Shown here in pieces: positions 8,436 through 18,058 of a stretch of DNA of 64,000 nt. The stretch covers positions 1 through 64,000 of the forward strand of contig CAZUNG010000004.1 of assembly GCA_964621905.1 (NCBI GenBank), read 5' to 3'. Source of the DNA: Ruminococcus_G sp964621905 (GTDB lineage Bacteria; Bacillota; Clostridia; Lachnospirales; Lachnospiraceae). The position numbers and the translations under genes were made by a program. Each line of letters begins with the position of its first letter. Position 1 is the first letter of the stretch. The notes under the pieces were generated by a model. It did no database searches and was not told the origin of the DNA. It was given only the letters and a program-made list of their open reading frames with translations.

Positions 8436-9878
8436 TTACGGTGCCAGCCAATGATACATTTCTTCATATTTTGCTGCCGAATGATTCCAAGAAAAGTCTT
8501 GTGCCATCCCCCGGTCAATTATTTTATTCCACTCCCTCTTTTTATCATAGTAAATACGTTCTGCGTAGCGAATCGTATCCAACATTTCATTCGCATTGTA
8601 ATTCATAAAACTGAATCCTGTTCCGGTGCTCTCAAATTCGTTATACGGCAAAACAGTATCCTTCAATCCTCCTGTTTCCCGAACAATCGGTACTGTGCCG
8701 TAACGAAGGCTCATCAATTGGCTTAAACCACACGGTTCAAACAGCGACGGCATCAAAAATGCATCGCTTGACGCATAGACTTTATGTGACATCGGTTCCG
8801 AATAATAGATATTTGCCGAAACTTTCTTGCCATACTTCCATGCAAAATGGCGGAACATATTTTCATACTGGGCATCTCCGGTCCCGAGGACCACCAGTTG
8901 TATTGCATCCTGACATAACTCATCCATTACAAAAGATACGAGGTCCAGTCCTTTCTGATCCGTAAGGCGTGAACACATTCCGATCATCATAACTTTAGGA
9001 TTTATTTCCAGACCCAGTTCTTCCTGCAAGGCTGTTTTATTTTTTATCTTTTCTTTTCTGAAATTCTTTGCGTGGTAATGCTTAAAAATCGACGGGTCTG
9101 TCTCCGGATTATATTCCTCGTAGTCAATACCGTTGACAATCCCTCTCAGGCTGTTGCTTCTGGCCCTCATAAGACCATCCAGCCCTTCGCCGTAAAATGG
9201 CATCTTTATCTCTTCTGCATATGTCTCACTAACTGTTGTGATGGCATCTGCATAAACGATCCCGCCCTTTAAATAATTTGCATCGCGGTTATGCTCCAGT
9301 TTATCCGGAGTAAAATAGTAATCCGAAAGGCCGGTAATATTCTTAACCGTTCTAAGATCCCATACACCCTGAAATTTCAGGTTATGTATTGTCATAACCG
9401 ATTTTATACCCCAATAGAAATCATTTCCCTGAAAACGCTCTTTCAGATAGACCGGCACAAGCCCCGTCTGCCAGTCATGGCAATGAATAATGTCCGGGCG
9501 GAAACCAATCACGGGAAGCATGGACAGAGCTGCTTTGGAAAAAAATGCATATTTCTCCAGATCCCATGGCATTCCGGCATAAGGTTTATCCCCGCTGAAA
9601 TGTTCTTCATTATCGATAACATAGAATTTGATTCCTTCGTACTCTGTCTCCAGAATGCCAACATACTGTTGTCTCCAGTTCAGGTCCATATAAAAGCTGG
9701 TAACAAATTTTAGCGTTCCTTTGTACTCTTCTTTCATACAGGCATACTTTGGTATAATAACCCGGACATCAAAATTCTCTTTATCAAAATATTTAGGCAG
9801 GGAACCTACAACATCCGCAAGTCCTCCTGTTTTTATAAACGGTACAGCTTCCGACGCAACGAACAATACATTTTTCAT
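8436..9878 (-). CDS. glgA: Glycogen (starch) synthase, GT5
   Basis: 480 residues, full GlgA length. The N-terminal ADP-glucose motif KTGGLADVVGSLPK is at about residues 17-30, and the C-terminal GT-B half has MPSLFEPCGLSQLMSLRYG with the conserved Glu. It adds glucose from ADP-glucose to alpha-1,4-glucan for carbon storage. No other glg gene is adjacent, and it stands alone between its own promoter and terminator. Lying next to spo0A, it may supply reserve for sporulation, but this is only context. Confidence 0.96.
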   Translation of the reverse strand: MKNVLFVASEAVPFIKTGGLADVVGSLPKYFDKENFDVRVIIPKYACMKEEYKGTLKFVTSFYMDLNWRQQYVGILETEYEGIKFYVIDNEEHFSGDKPYAGMPWDLEKYAFFSKAALSMLPVIGFRPDIIHCHDWQTGLVPVYLKERFQGNDFYWGIKSVMTIHNLKFQGVWDLRTVKNITGLSDYYFTPDKLEHNRDANYLKGGIVYADAITTVSETYAEEIKMPFYGEGLDGLMRARSNSLRGIVNGIDYEEYNPETDPSIFKHYHAKNFRKEKIKNKTALQEELGLEINPKVMMIGMCSRLTDQKGLDLVSFVMDELCQDAIQLVVLGTGDAQYENMFRHFAWKYGKKVSANIYYSEPMSHKVYASSDAFLMPSLFEPCGLSQLMSLRYGTVPIVRETGGLKDTVLPYNEFESTGTGFSFMNYNANEMLDTIRYAERIYYDKKREWNKIIDRGMAQDFSWNHSAAKYEEMYHWLAP

Positions 9879-9907
9879 GTTAGAACCTCCCTAATATTAG
9901 ATGCGAC

Positions 9908-9936
9908 ATTCTATAAATATTATATCGTATTTTCAA
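9908..9936 (-). promoter_or_regulatory. Probable promoter of glgA
   Basis: Minus strand TTGAAA (9931-9936), 17-base spacer, TAGAAT (9908-9913). Confidence 0.5.
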
Positions 9937-9965
9937 TATTAAGGAAAGCTTAATATACGATTATG

Positions 9966-10763
9966 CTAAATATTTTTGTATTCCAGTCTGATTTTATCGG
10001 CAATTAATGCTATAAATTCGGAATTTGTCGGTTTCCCTTTTCCTGTGCTTACTGTGTATCCAAACAGTTCATCGATCGTATCCATCTTTCCTCTGCTCCA
10101 TGCGACTTCGATCGCGTGACGGATGGCACGCTCGACACGGCTTGGCGTCGTCTGATGTTTTTTGGCAATTGTCGGATACAGGATCTTTGTGATGGAATTC
10201 AGCATATCCATATCCTGTACGGACATGATAATGGCATCTCTCAGATACTGATATCCTTTGATATGTGCCGGAACCCCAATCTCATGGATAATATTCGTCA
10301 CATCCACTTCCAGATTCTTTTCCATGTATTCGCTCTTGTTATCACAGGTATTCATTTTTCTGATATCACGGATTCTGCTTATCGCCTGATTTCTTACGTG
10401 TTTGATCCGATTGATGATCATATCATTGTCAAACGGTTTCATAATATAATAGTATGCACCCAGATTAAATGCATCTTCAGTGATTCTCTCCTGCCCAACA
10501 GCGGATACCACAATAAAAGCAGGATGCTTTTTCATTGAATGATCCTGGTTCACTTTCTCCATTACAGTAAGACCATCCACCTTCGGCATAATAATATCCA
10601 ATAATACCACATCCGGTTCTTTTTCTTTGATGATATTATAGATGTCATTTCCATTGTCTGCCTGACCTACCAGCTCCAGATCGTTGTCCTCTTTGATGAT
10701 CTCCCCAAGCAGATTCACGATCCGCTCATTATCATCCGCAATGGCAATATTTAACTTTTCCAT
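9966..10763 (-). CDS. spo0A: Sporulation master regulator Spo0A
   Basis: 265 residues from the ATG at 10763, chosen over an in-frame start at 10781 because AGGAGG lies just upstream of it. A receiver domain (phospho-acceptor Asp56 in VVLLDIIMP, Lys in MKPFDND) is joined to the Spo0A DNA-binding domain with the recognition segment TPSRVERAIRHAIEVAWSRGK. When phosphorylated it binds TGTCGAA boxes and starts sporulation. It lies next to spoIVB, the order conserved in spore-formers. A 0A box in its own upstream region suggests autoregulation. Confidence 0.98.
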   Translation of the reverse strand: MEKLNIAIADDNERIVNLLGEIIKEDNDLELVGQADNGNDIYNIIKEKEPDVVLLDIIMPKVDGLTVMEKVNQDHSMKKHPAFIVVSAVGQERITEDAFNLGAYYYIMKPFDNDMIINRIKHVRNQAISRIRDIRKMNTCDNKSEYMEKNLEVDVTNIIHEIGVPAHIKGYQYLRDAIIMSVQDMDMLNSITKILYPTIAKKHQTTPSRVERAIRHAIEVAWSRGKMDTIDELFGYTVSTGKGKPTNSEFIALIADKIRLEYKNI

Positions 10764-10837
10764 ATTTCTCCTCCTGCACATTTACTTTTCTCGGCAGGGC
10801 GCCCCTAACAGATACTTTTTTTCTCTGCCATGACTCA

Positions 10838-10866
10838 ATTATAGAGATGTTTCCTTATCAAATCAA
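10838..10866 (-). promoter_or_regulatory. Promoter of spo0A
   Basis: Minus strand TTGATT (10861-10866), 17-base spacer, TATAAT (10838-10843). Confidence 0.75.
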
Positions 10867-10895
10867 GTTAAACTGCCATAATTTGGTAAGTTTCG

Positions 10896-10902
10896 TTCGA
10901 CA
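10896..10902 (-). promoter_or_regulatory. 0A box upstream of spo0A
   Basis: TGTCGAA on the minus strand matches the Spo0A core site exactly. It is about 30 bases upstream of the -35 element, a position compatible with activation. Confidence 0.6.
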
Positions 10903-11007
10903 CTTTCCATGAAAGAATTGCCGAAAAAAGCCAGACGCTGGAAAATAGACTCCTGTTTTGACTTCTAAAGATGGGAATTATCGGATTTTCATATAAAATG
11001 CTGAAAA

Positions 11008-12210
11008 TCAGTCTTTTAGCATATTTTCAATAAAAATACCAAATCCCCTGGAAGGATCTTTGATAAACACATGGGTCACCGCTCCCACCAGCTTCCCATT
11101 TTGTAAAATCGGACTCCCGCTCATTCCCTGTACGATTCCTCCGGTCGCTCCGAGCAGACGCTGGTCTGTCACATGAATCACAAAGCTTTTGTTTGTGTTC
11201 TTTTCATTGTAATCAATATCTGAGATTTCAATTCCGTATTCCTGCACAGTACCGTCAATATTACTGAAAATACTCGCCGGCCCTTCCTGGATTTCCTGCT
11301 TTAAGCCAATTTCTGTCGGAGTCAGGGACAGACGCTGTCTCCCATTGTCATTCAAGGTACCACTGATGCCGTTCACCTGGTTTTCTGTAATATCTCCAAG
11401 CTTTTCTTCCTCCTGATACGTGATGACTCCCTTCAGTTCCCCGGGATTTCCCTTGACACCTTTGGAGATCGACAGAATCCGGGCAGTGTACAGCTCACCT
11501 TGTTCCAGGTTCAGCAGTTCTCCGGTATCCATGTCGCTGATGCCGTGTCCAAGAGCTCCGTACGTACCATCTTCCTCCATATATGTCAGAGTTCCGATGC
11601 CCTGAATATTGTCCCGTACCCAGATTCCCAGTTTGTAGGAACCGTCGGTCGTCAAAACCGGCTGGATTGCCAGAATGATCTCTTCTTCACCTCTTTTCAC
11701 CAGCAGCTGCATTTCTTCTCCCTGGCTCTCTTCCACCATCTGCATCAGCTCCTGCTTATCTTCCAGTTTCTTTCCATTCACTTCCATAATGTAGTCCCCA
11801 GACTTTGCTATATTTTTAGCCGGTTCATTCAGCATGGCGTCCTGTGCATCTACTTCCCCTGTGTCAATGATCAGCACACCGTCTGTCTCCATATACAGAC
11901 CAATCGTATCTCCGCTGACACTAACCGTACGCTGTGCAACATTCTGCACTGTTACCGTTTTAACCGGGAGTACTCCAAATAACCGACAGGTGATTCTGTA
12001 TGAATCACTGCCTAAAACTTCCAGGCTATCATCATATGTGACAAATGCCGATGGAAATACTTCATCCAGCTGTTCCTCATGACCCTCATAGACGCTGATC
12101 TCATCCGGTATGGATGACCGCACCATATAATAGAAGTAACCGGCGCACAACAACAGGGACAGGCTAAGCATTACCCACAAAAATCTTCTATATTTCTGAC
12201 TGCTGTTCAC
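11008..12210 (-). CDS. spoIVB: SpoIVB serine peptidase
   Basis: 400 residues from a GTG start. One N-terminal membrane anchor (residues about 8-27) is followed by a PDZ domain (SGDYIMEVNGKKLEDKQEL) and an S55 peptidase domain with the His motif YGALGHGIS and the Ser motif GGIVQGMSGSP. In Bacillus it is made in the forespore, crosses into the intermembrane space and cleaves SpoIVFA, which releases SigK processing in the mother cell. Its order beside spo0A and recN is conserved. Confidence 0.96.
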   Translation of the reverse strand: MNSSQKYRRFLWVMLSLSLLLCAGYFYYMVRSSIPDEISVYEGHEEQLDEVFPSAFVTYDDSLEVLGSDSYRITCRLFGVLPVKTVTVQNVAQRTVSVSGDTIGLYMETDGVLIIDTGEVDAQDAMLNEPAKNIAKSGDYIMEVNGKKLEDKQELMQMVEESQGEEMQLLVKRGEEEIILAIQPVLTTDGSYKLGIWVRDNIQGIGTLTYMEEDGTYGALGHGISDMDTGELLNLEQGELYTARILSISKGVKGNPGELKGVITYQEEEKLGDITENQVNGISGTLNDNGRQRLSLTPTEIGLKQEIQEGPASIFSNIDGTVQEYGIEISDIDYNEKNTNKSFVIHVTDQRLLGATGGIVQGMSGSPILQNGKLVGAVTHVFIKDPSRGFGIFIENMLKD

Positions 12211-12240
12211 TTCATCACATCCTTTTCTTTTAAAAGCTGC

Positions 12241-12272
12241 AAAAAAGGATATACTGTTGTATATCCTTTTTT
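12241..12272 (-). terminator. Intrinsic terminator between recN and spoIVB
   Basis: AAAGGATATAC and GTATATCCTTT arms around a short loop, with six T residues on the minus strand. It separates spoIVB from the recN operon and suggests spoIVB has its own promoter. Confidence 0.85.
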
Positions 12273-12286
12273 AGTATGCGATGATT

Positions 12287-13981
12287 TTAATTTTTCAGTC
12301 TTGTATTTTTATGTACCTGTGCCAATTCTTTCATCTCACAGGCATTGGACAGAACGCTCGGTGTGATCCTGCTTCCGCCCAGCATGCGGGCAATCTCATG
12401 GATGGATCCTTCTTCATCAAGCTTCTTAATCTGTGTTACGGTAATTATATCCTGTACATCTTTTTCAATTTCAAAATGGACATCCGACATCGCTGCGATC
12501 TGAGGCAGATGGGTAATACACAATACCTGTCTTTTTTGGGAAATTTCCGCCATTTTTTCAGCAACCTTCTGCGCGGTGCGTCCGCTGATTCCGGAATCAA
12601 TCTCATCAAAAATCAATACTTCCGTATCATCCTTGTCAGCCATCAGAGTTTTTACCGCAAGCATAATACGCGACAGTTCTCCCCCGGATACCACTCTGGA
12701 AAGCGCCTGTTTTGCTTCCCCTGGATTTGTTGAAATTAAAAATTCAATCTTATCGTATCCGTTTTTCGAAAAATCATACAGTTTTTCAAAGGCAATCTCA
12801 AATTCCACCTGCAGAAAATTGAGTTCCTTCAGTGAGCTGATAATTTTTTTCGCCAGCTCCTTGGCCGCATTTTTTCTAAGTTTGGTCAGCTGTCCGCATA
12901 GTTTTTCTAATTTATCACGTGATGAAGCCTGCTCTTTGGCGAGTCTGGCTTTCCGTTCCTCCAGGTTGAGCAGTTCTTCCAGTTTATTCTGCTGCTCTTT
13001 TTGATAACTCAAAATTTTTTCTAAACGGTCCCCGTATTTTCCCTTCAGATGATTAATCTCATCCAGGCGAGCCTCCGTCTGCGCAAATGTTTCCTCAGAG
13101 AATGTCATATCTTCAAGATACACGGAGATATCCCTGTTCAGATCATTGAGCATTCCTTCAATATCAAGCGCCTGGGAATACATACGCGAGAGATCCTCAT
13201 CAAACTCACTGAGCGCGGACAGTTCTCTCACCATGCGCCCTGTCAGCTCACCTGCCGATGCAGGATTGTCATATCCCCCCAGTTCATGTACTTCCTGAAG
13301 CGTATCAGCAATTTTTCTGGAATTAGAAAGTTTTCGGTACAGGCATTCCAGCTCTTCATCTTCCCCTGGCCGGATTCCCGCGTCTTCAATTTCACCAATC
13401 TCAAATTCCAGAAACGAAATCTCTCTTAGCCGCTGTTCTTCATCCATACTGCAGTCTTTCAGTTCTCTGGATATCTTCTGATATACATGGTAACTTTCTT
13501 CGACCTTCTGCTTTTGATCCCTGACATCTTCACCGGCAAATTCATCCAGAATCTGAAGCTGCTTTTCCGGATACAAAAGCGACTGGTGCTCATGCTGTCC
13601 ATGAATATCAAGCAGCAGTGATGCCGCCGCCTTCATCTGGCTTACTGTACACGTCTCACCGTTAATCCTGCTGATACTGCGGCCTTCCATAATTTTTCTG
13701 CTAAGTATCACCTGGCCGTCTTCCGGGGCGATGGAAAGCTTTCGCAGCTCCCCGGCAATTCTCGGATTGTCTACTGTAAAGATCAGCTCCACCAGCGCAG
13801 ATTCCCCAAATTTACCAATGCTCTCACTTGCCATTCTTTTTCCGAGTGCCAGATTGACGGAACCAAGCAGGATTGATTTTCCGGCTCCTGTTTCACCGGT
13901 GAAAATATTAAGCCCCCGCTCAAACTCCACTTCCACTTCATCAATCAATGCAATATTCTTTACATGTAAATTGGTTAACAT
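12287..13981 (-). CDS. recN: DNA repair protein RecN
   Basis: 564 residues. It is an SMC-like ATPase: Walker A FTGETGAGKSIL near residue 28-39, Q-rich LLDIHGQHEHQSLL, two coiled-coil arms, and the C-terminal SGGELSRIMLAVK signature with Walker B LIFDEIDSGISG. It acts early in double-strand break repair. It lies behind argR in the conserved argR-recN-spoIVB-spo0A order. Confidence 0.97.
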   Translation of the reverse strand: MLTNLHVKNIALIDEVEVEFERGLNIFTGETGAGKSILLGSVNLALGKRMASESIGKFGESALVELIFTVDNPRIAGELRKLSIAPEDGQVILSRKIMEGRSISRINGETCTVSQMKAAASLLLDIHGQHEHQSLLYPEKQLQILDEFAGEDVRDQKQKVEESYHVYQKISRELKDCSMDEEQRLREISFLEFEIGEIEDAGIRPGEDEELECLYRKLSNSRKIADTLQEVHELGGYDNPASAGELTGRMVRELSALSEFDEDLSRMYSQALDIEGMLNDLNRDISVYLEDMTFSEETFAQTEARLDEINHLKGKYGDRLEKILSYQKEQQNKLEELLNLEERKARLAKEQASSRDKLEKLCGQLTKLRKNAAKELAKKIISSLKELNFLQVEFEIAFEKLYDFSKNGYDKIEFLISTNPGEAKQALSRVVSGGELSRIMLAVKTLMADKDDTEVLIFDEIDSGISGRTAQKVAEKMAEISQKRQVLCITHLPQIAAMSDVHFEIEKDVQDIITVTQIKKLDEEGSIHEIARMLGGSRITPSVLSNACEMKELAQVHKNTRLKN

Positions 13982-14000
13982 GACTACCTCCCGGATTCTC

Positions 14001-14459
14001 TCAGAGAATACTGCCCAGCATCTTTTTCAGCTTATCCATAACAAGAAGTGCTTCATCCGCGCTCCGGATCGCACACATAATCGTATTGTCTCCTGCAATA
14101 CACCCGACAATCTCATTCCACTGCATCTCGTCCAGAGCCGCCGCCGCCGCCATGGCCATCCCGGAAACCGTCTTGATCACAAGAATATTCTGTGCCAGAT
14201 CCATGGATACAAATGCAGTCTTAAGGACATGAATATATTTTGTTGCAAGTTCTTTATCATGGTTCTGGAAAACCGCATATTTTGAATGTCCGTTTTCCAA
14301 AGCAATTTTCGTCAGCCTTAATTCCCTGATATCTCTGGATACCGTCGCCTGTGTCACGCGAAATCCGCTCTCGTTCAGCCGCTCCGCCAGTTCTTCCTGT
14401 GTTTCAATGTCATACTGATTAATCAGCTTTATTATCTGAGTATGCCTGGCAATCTTCAT
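14001..14459 (-). CDS. argR: Arginine repressor ArgR/AhrC
   Basis: 152 residues. The N-terminal winged helix has ETQEELAERLNESGFRVTQA and TVSRDIRELRLTKI. The C-terminal hexamerisation and arginine-binding domain contains GCIAGDNTIMCAIRS. It represses arginine synthesis genes when arginine is bound. In this cluster it is conserved next to recN and nadK. Confidence 0.95.
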   Translation of the reverse strand: MKIARHTQIIKLINQYDIETQEELAERLNESGFRVTQATVSRDIRELRLTKIALENGHSKYAVFQNHDKELATKYIHVLKTAFVSMDLAQNILVIKTVSGMAMAAAAALDEMQWNEIVGCIAGDNTIMCAIRSADEALLVMDKLKKMLGSIL

Positions 14460-14500
14460 TCGTATTCCCTCCTGCCGAAAATCATAGCCAATGGTTCAAG

Positions 14501-15364
14501 TTAACTGTTATTCATCTTCTTACGTAATGTTTCAAGGAAACTGACATTATTAATTTTGATAATACGGGTGTCTTTCGTCGATTTTTCAATCACGATACGA
14601 TCCCCAGTCACCATCGGTACCGTCGTGTCCCCGTCAAACGCAGCCATGCCGCGCTCAATGGTCTCGTCTCTGCCCGGTCCGATCTCGACCGTGATCTTGT
14701 CATTGTCAGAAAAGACAATACTTCTCGTGTTCAGGGTATGCGGTGCCAGCGGCGTCATCAGGATCATGGACGCATCCGGTGAAATGATCGGCCCTCCGGC
14801 CGAAAGGCTGTATCCTGTCGATCCGGTAGGCGTTGCTATGATAATGCCGTCCGCATTATAAGAATTTAAGAATTCATCATTGACATAATTGTGAAATTTA
14901 ACCACACATAAAGAGCGTTCACGGCTGATCACAATATCATTCAGGGCGATGTCCTGTTCCAGCAGCTCTCCATTGTGATAAACGCTTCCGCACAGCATCA
15001 TCCTGCGTTCGATCTCATAATTGTCTCCCATCAGATGATCCAATGCAGGATAGATCGAATACTGGTCAATTTCTGCCAGATACCCAAGCGTTCCGAGGTT
15101 GATTCCAAACAGAGGCAGCTGCCTGTCCACCACATCCCTGGCCGCCTGAAGAAGTGTGCCGTCTCCTCCGAGTACGATGACACAGTCCGCATTTTCCGGA
15201 ATCTGGCTGGCGTCCGTGTAATGAAACGAGCCGTCATTATGCCCGTGATCTGACTGCTGTATTACACAGGATTTTCCATGTTCTTTCAGATAATTGGAGA
15301 TTTTATGTGTCACCAGAAGTTCTTTATCTTTGACACTGTTTGTAATGATATAAAAACAATCCAT
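14501..15364 (-). CDS. nadK: NAD kinase
   Basis: 287 residues if it starts at the ATG at 15364, which has AAGGGG upstream; the longer frame from 15403 overlaps tlyA by 38 bases and seems less likely. The GGDGTLLQAARD motif and the NLGTLGYLAEID and NADGIIIATPTGSTGYSLSAGG segments mark the family. It makes NADP from NAD and ATP or polyphosphate. It follows tlyA without a gap, so it is in the same operon. Confidence 0.95.
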   Translation of the reverse strand: MDCFYIITNSVKDKELLVTHKISNYLKEHGKSCVIQQSDHGHNDGSFHYTDASQIPENADCVIVLGGDGTLLQAARDVVDRQLPLFGINLGTLGYLAEIDQYSIYPALDHLMGDNYEIERRMMLCGSVYHNGELLEQDIALNDIVISRERSLCVVKFHNYVNDEFLNSYNADGIIIATPTGSTGYSLSAGGPIISPDASMILMTPLAPHTLNTRSIVFSDNDKITVEIGPGRDETIERGMAAFDGDTTVPMVTGDRIVIEKSTKDTRIIKINNVSFLETLRKKMNNS

Positions 15365-15365
15365 A

Positions 15366-16181
15366 TCAAACCCCTTTATCCAGACTTGCGTGTGCTTTTT
15401 CAACTACAGATTCAATATCAATATCCATATCCGGCAACCGGGTTCCCTCCAAAGGCTTCTTAAGATGCATCAGATATTCAATATTTCCTTCCGGTCCTTT
15501 AATCGGTGAAAAATCCAGGTGATACACTGTAAACGAAATACTTTCTGCATAGTCTGCCACCCGTTTGATCACTTCCCGATGCACTTTGGGATCTCTGACA
15601 ACACCCTTTTTTCCAACTTTTTCTCTCCCTGCCTCAAACTGAGGTTTGATCAGGCAGACAATCTGGCCGTCCTCCGTCAGAAGATCTTTCACAGGCAGAA
15701 GGACCTTTAAAAGAGAGATAAACGATACATCGATGGATGCGAACTGTGCCGGCTCTCCGATATCCTCCGGCACCACATACCGGATATTCGTCCGTTCCAT
15801 ACACACGACACGTTCATCCTGACGCAGCTTCCAGTCCAGCTGCCCATGTCCGACATCAATGGCATAAACCTTCTTCGCTCCGTTTTGCAGCATACAGTCT
15901 GTAAATCCCCCTGTGGATGATCCGACATCCATACAGACTTTGCCCTCCAGCTCAACGCCAAAAGATTTCATTGCTTTCTCCAGCTTCAGCCCTCCGCGGC
16001 TGACATAAGGAAGTACATGCTCCTTTACCGTAATATCCACGCTGTCCGGGAACATGGCTCCCGCTTTATCTTCTCTCTGTCCGTCCACAAATACATTGCC
16101 AGACATAATGACAGCTTTTGCCTTTTCTCTGGATGGCGCAAAGCCTCTTTTCACCACCAGAATATCCAATCGTTCTTTCAT
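15366..16181 (-). CDS. tlyA: TlyA-family rRNA methyltransferase / hemolysin-like protein
   Basis: 271 residues. The N-terminal S4 RNA-binding domain (ERLDILVVKRGFAPSREKAK) is followed by an FtsJ-like Rossmann methyltransferase with the SAM motif CMDVGSSTGGFTDCML and a KPQFEAGREKVGKKGVV segment. TlyA proteins 2'-O-methylate rRNA in mycobacteria; the clostridial substrate is not settled. It sits between dxs and nadK in one operon. Confidence 0.92.
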   Translation of the reverse strand: MKERLDILVVKRGFAPSREKAKAVIMSGNVFVDGQREDKAGAMFPDSVDITVKEHVLPYVSRGGLKLEKAMKSFGVELEGKVCMDVGSSTGGFTDCMLQNGAKKVYAIDVGHGQLDWKLRQDERVVCMERTNIRYVVPEDIGEPAQFASIDVSFISLLKVLLPVKDLLTEDGQIVCLIKPQFEAGREKVGKKGVVRDPKVHREVIKRVADYAESISFTVYHLDFSPIKGPEGNIEYLMHLKKPLEGTRLPDMDIDIESVVEKAHASLDKGV

Positions 16182-16193
16182 ATTCCTCCAATT

Positions 16194-18047
16194 TCAGGAT
16201 TCCAGAATCCTTTTTACAATGGTTTCTTCATCCATCCCCAGCTCCTTTAACTGCTGCTCCACACTCCCATGCCCGACAAACTGATCCGGTATCGCGACAA
16301 CATCCACTGCGATCTCCCGGTGATGCTCATGAAACCATGCACTCACCTGCTGTCCGAACCCTCCGGTCACGACATTTTCCTCCAGGGTAACCATCCGTTT
16401 ATGTGTATCGGCCAGTTTTTCCAGCAGTGCATCATCCAACGGCTTTACAAATCTTACATTGACAAGCGTCACCTTCACACCTCTTTCTTTCAGGCGTTTC
16501 GTCACCTCATATGCTGTTTTCACCATACTGCCGACAGCCAGAAGAGCAACCTCTTTCCCCCACTGCAGGACTTCTGATTTCCCGTGCACAATCGGTTCTC
16601 TGTTGTCCTGAAATCCTTCATACGCATCGCCTTTCGGATAGCGCAGTGCCACAGGCCCGTCAAAATTCACGGCAAATTTCATCATATCGGAGAGTTCCCA
16701 TTTGTTTTTCGGTGCCATCACCGTCATATTCGGCATCACTGACAGATATGACAGGTCGAAACAGCCATGATGAGTTTCACCGTCACTTCCCACGAGGCCG
16801 GCTCTGTCAATGGCAAATACCACATGAAGCTTTTGCATACAGACATCATGGAGCACCTGGTCAAAGGCCCTTTGTAAAAACGATGAGTATACGGCAAACA
16901 CAGGCTTCAGACCTCCAAGCGCAAGCCCTGCTGCAAATGTGACCGCATGCTCTTCTGCAATTCCGACATCAAAGAAACGCTCAGGAAACATGTGTGCAAA
17001 CCGCTTCAGGCCGGTTCCTGTCGGCATTGCAGCGGTAACTGCCACTACTTTCTCGTCCCGGTCACCGAATTTTCTCATCACTGTGGAAAAGATATCCGAA
17101 TACGCTGCCTTTCCGGAACGCCTGACAGGAATCCCCGTTTCAATCTCAAACGGCGCCGTGCCATGGAAACGTGCCGGATGGCGCACCGCCGGTTCATACC
17201 CTTTTCCCTTTTTCGTCAGAACATGCACAATCACCGGACCTTCCACGCGAAGTGCCTCCTGCAGAAGTTTTACCATCTGGCGGATATTATGGCCGTCCAC
17301 CGGCCCGAGATATGTCAGACCCATATTCTCAAACAGCATCCCCGGTATGATAAACTGTTTAATCCCATTCTTCGTCCTGTGAATGGCATTTACCATACTG
17401 TCACCGATTTTGGGCAGCCGTTTCAGTGTGTTTGTCACATTCATCTTCAATTCGGTATAAGATTCCGCCGTTCGTATATTCCCAAGATAACGGGACATGC
17501 CGCCGACATTATCTGAAATTGACATATTGTTATCATTCAGAATAATAATAAAATTCTTTTTCAGCTCTGCCACATTATTCAGCGCCTCATACGCCATCCC
17601 GCCGGTGAGTGCTCCGTCACCGATCACGGACATCACGCGGTAGGACTCGCCCAGCAGATCCCGGGAACGCACATATCCAAGTCCCGCAGAGATGGAGGTT
17701 GAACTGTGCCCGGTATCAAAAGAATCACAGTCGCTCTCACACCGTTTGGGAAATCCACTCATTCCTCCGGCTTTGCGAAGTTCTAAAAAGCCGTCCGTCC
17801 GCCCGGTCAGAATCTTATGTGTGTAACACTGATGACCGACATCCCATATCAGCTTATCCTCAGGCAGGTTCAGAACAAGATGAAGGGCAATCGTCAGCTC
17901 CACCACGCCAAGGTTGGAGGCCAGATGCCCTCCCGTCCTGCTCAGATTAGTGATCAGAAACTCCCGGATCTCCGCCGCCAGTATCTCCAGCTCTTCTTGA
18001 TTCAGTTTTTTCACATCGTTTGGTTTCTTTATTTTTTCTAATACCAT
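16194..18047 (-). CDS. dxs: 1-deoxy-D-xylulose-5-phosphate synthase
   Basis: 617 residues, full length. The thiamine diphosphate domain has GDGALTGGMAYEALNN and a following NDNNMSIS; the pyrimidine-binding domain has GIAEEHAVTFAAGLA, and there is a C-terminal transketolase domain. It joins pyruvate and glyceraldehyde-3-phosphate in the first step of the MEP isoprenoid pathway. It is twelve bases upstream of tlyA and directly behind ispA, which uses the pathway's products. Confidence 0.98.
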   Translation of the reverse strand: MVLEKIKKPNDVKKLNQEELEILAAEIREFLITNLSRTGGHLASNLGVVELTIALHLVLNLPEDKLIWDVGHQCYTHKILTGRTDGFLELRKAGGMSGFPKRCESDCDSFDTGHSSTSISAGLGYVRSRDLLGESYRVMSVIGDGALTGGMAYEALNNVAELKKNFIIILNDNNMSISDNVGGMSRYLGNIRTAESYTELKMNVTNTLKRLPKIGDSMVNAIHRTKNGIKQFIIPGMLFENMGLTYLGPVDGHNIRQMVKLLQEALRVEGPVIVHVLTKKGKGYEPAVRHPARFHGTAPFEIETGIPVRRSGKAAYSDIFSTVMRKFGDRDEKVVAVTAAMPTGTGLKRFAHMFPERFFDVGIAEEHAVTFAAGLALGGLKPVFAVYSSFLQRAFDQVLHDVCMQKLHVVFAIDRAGLVGSDGETHHGCFDLSYLSVMPNMTVMAPKNKWELSDMMKFAVNFDGPVALRYPKGDAYEGFQDNREPIVHGKSEVLQWGKEVALLAVGSMVKTAYEVTKRLKERGVKVTLVNVRFVKPLDDALLEKLADTHKRMVTLEENVVTGGFGQQVSAWFHEHHREIAVDVVAIPDQFVGHGSVEQQLKELGMDEETIVKRILES

Positions 18048-18058
18048 ATCGCAACCTT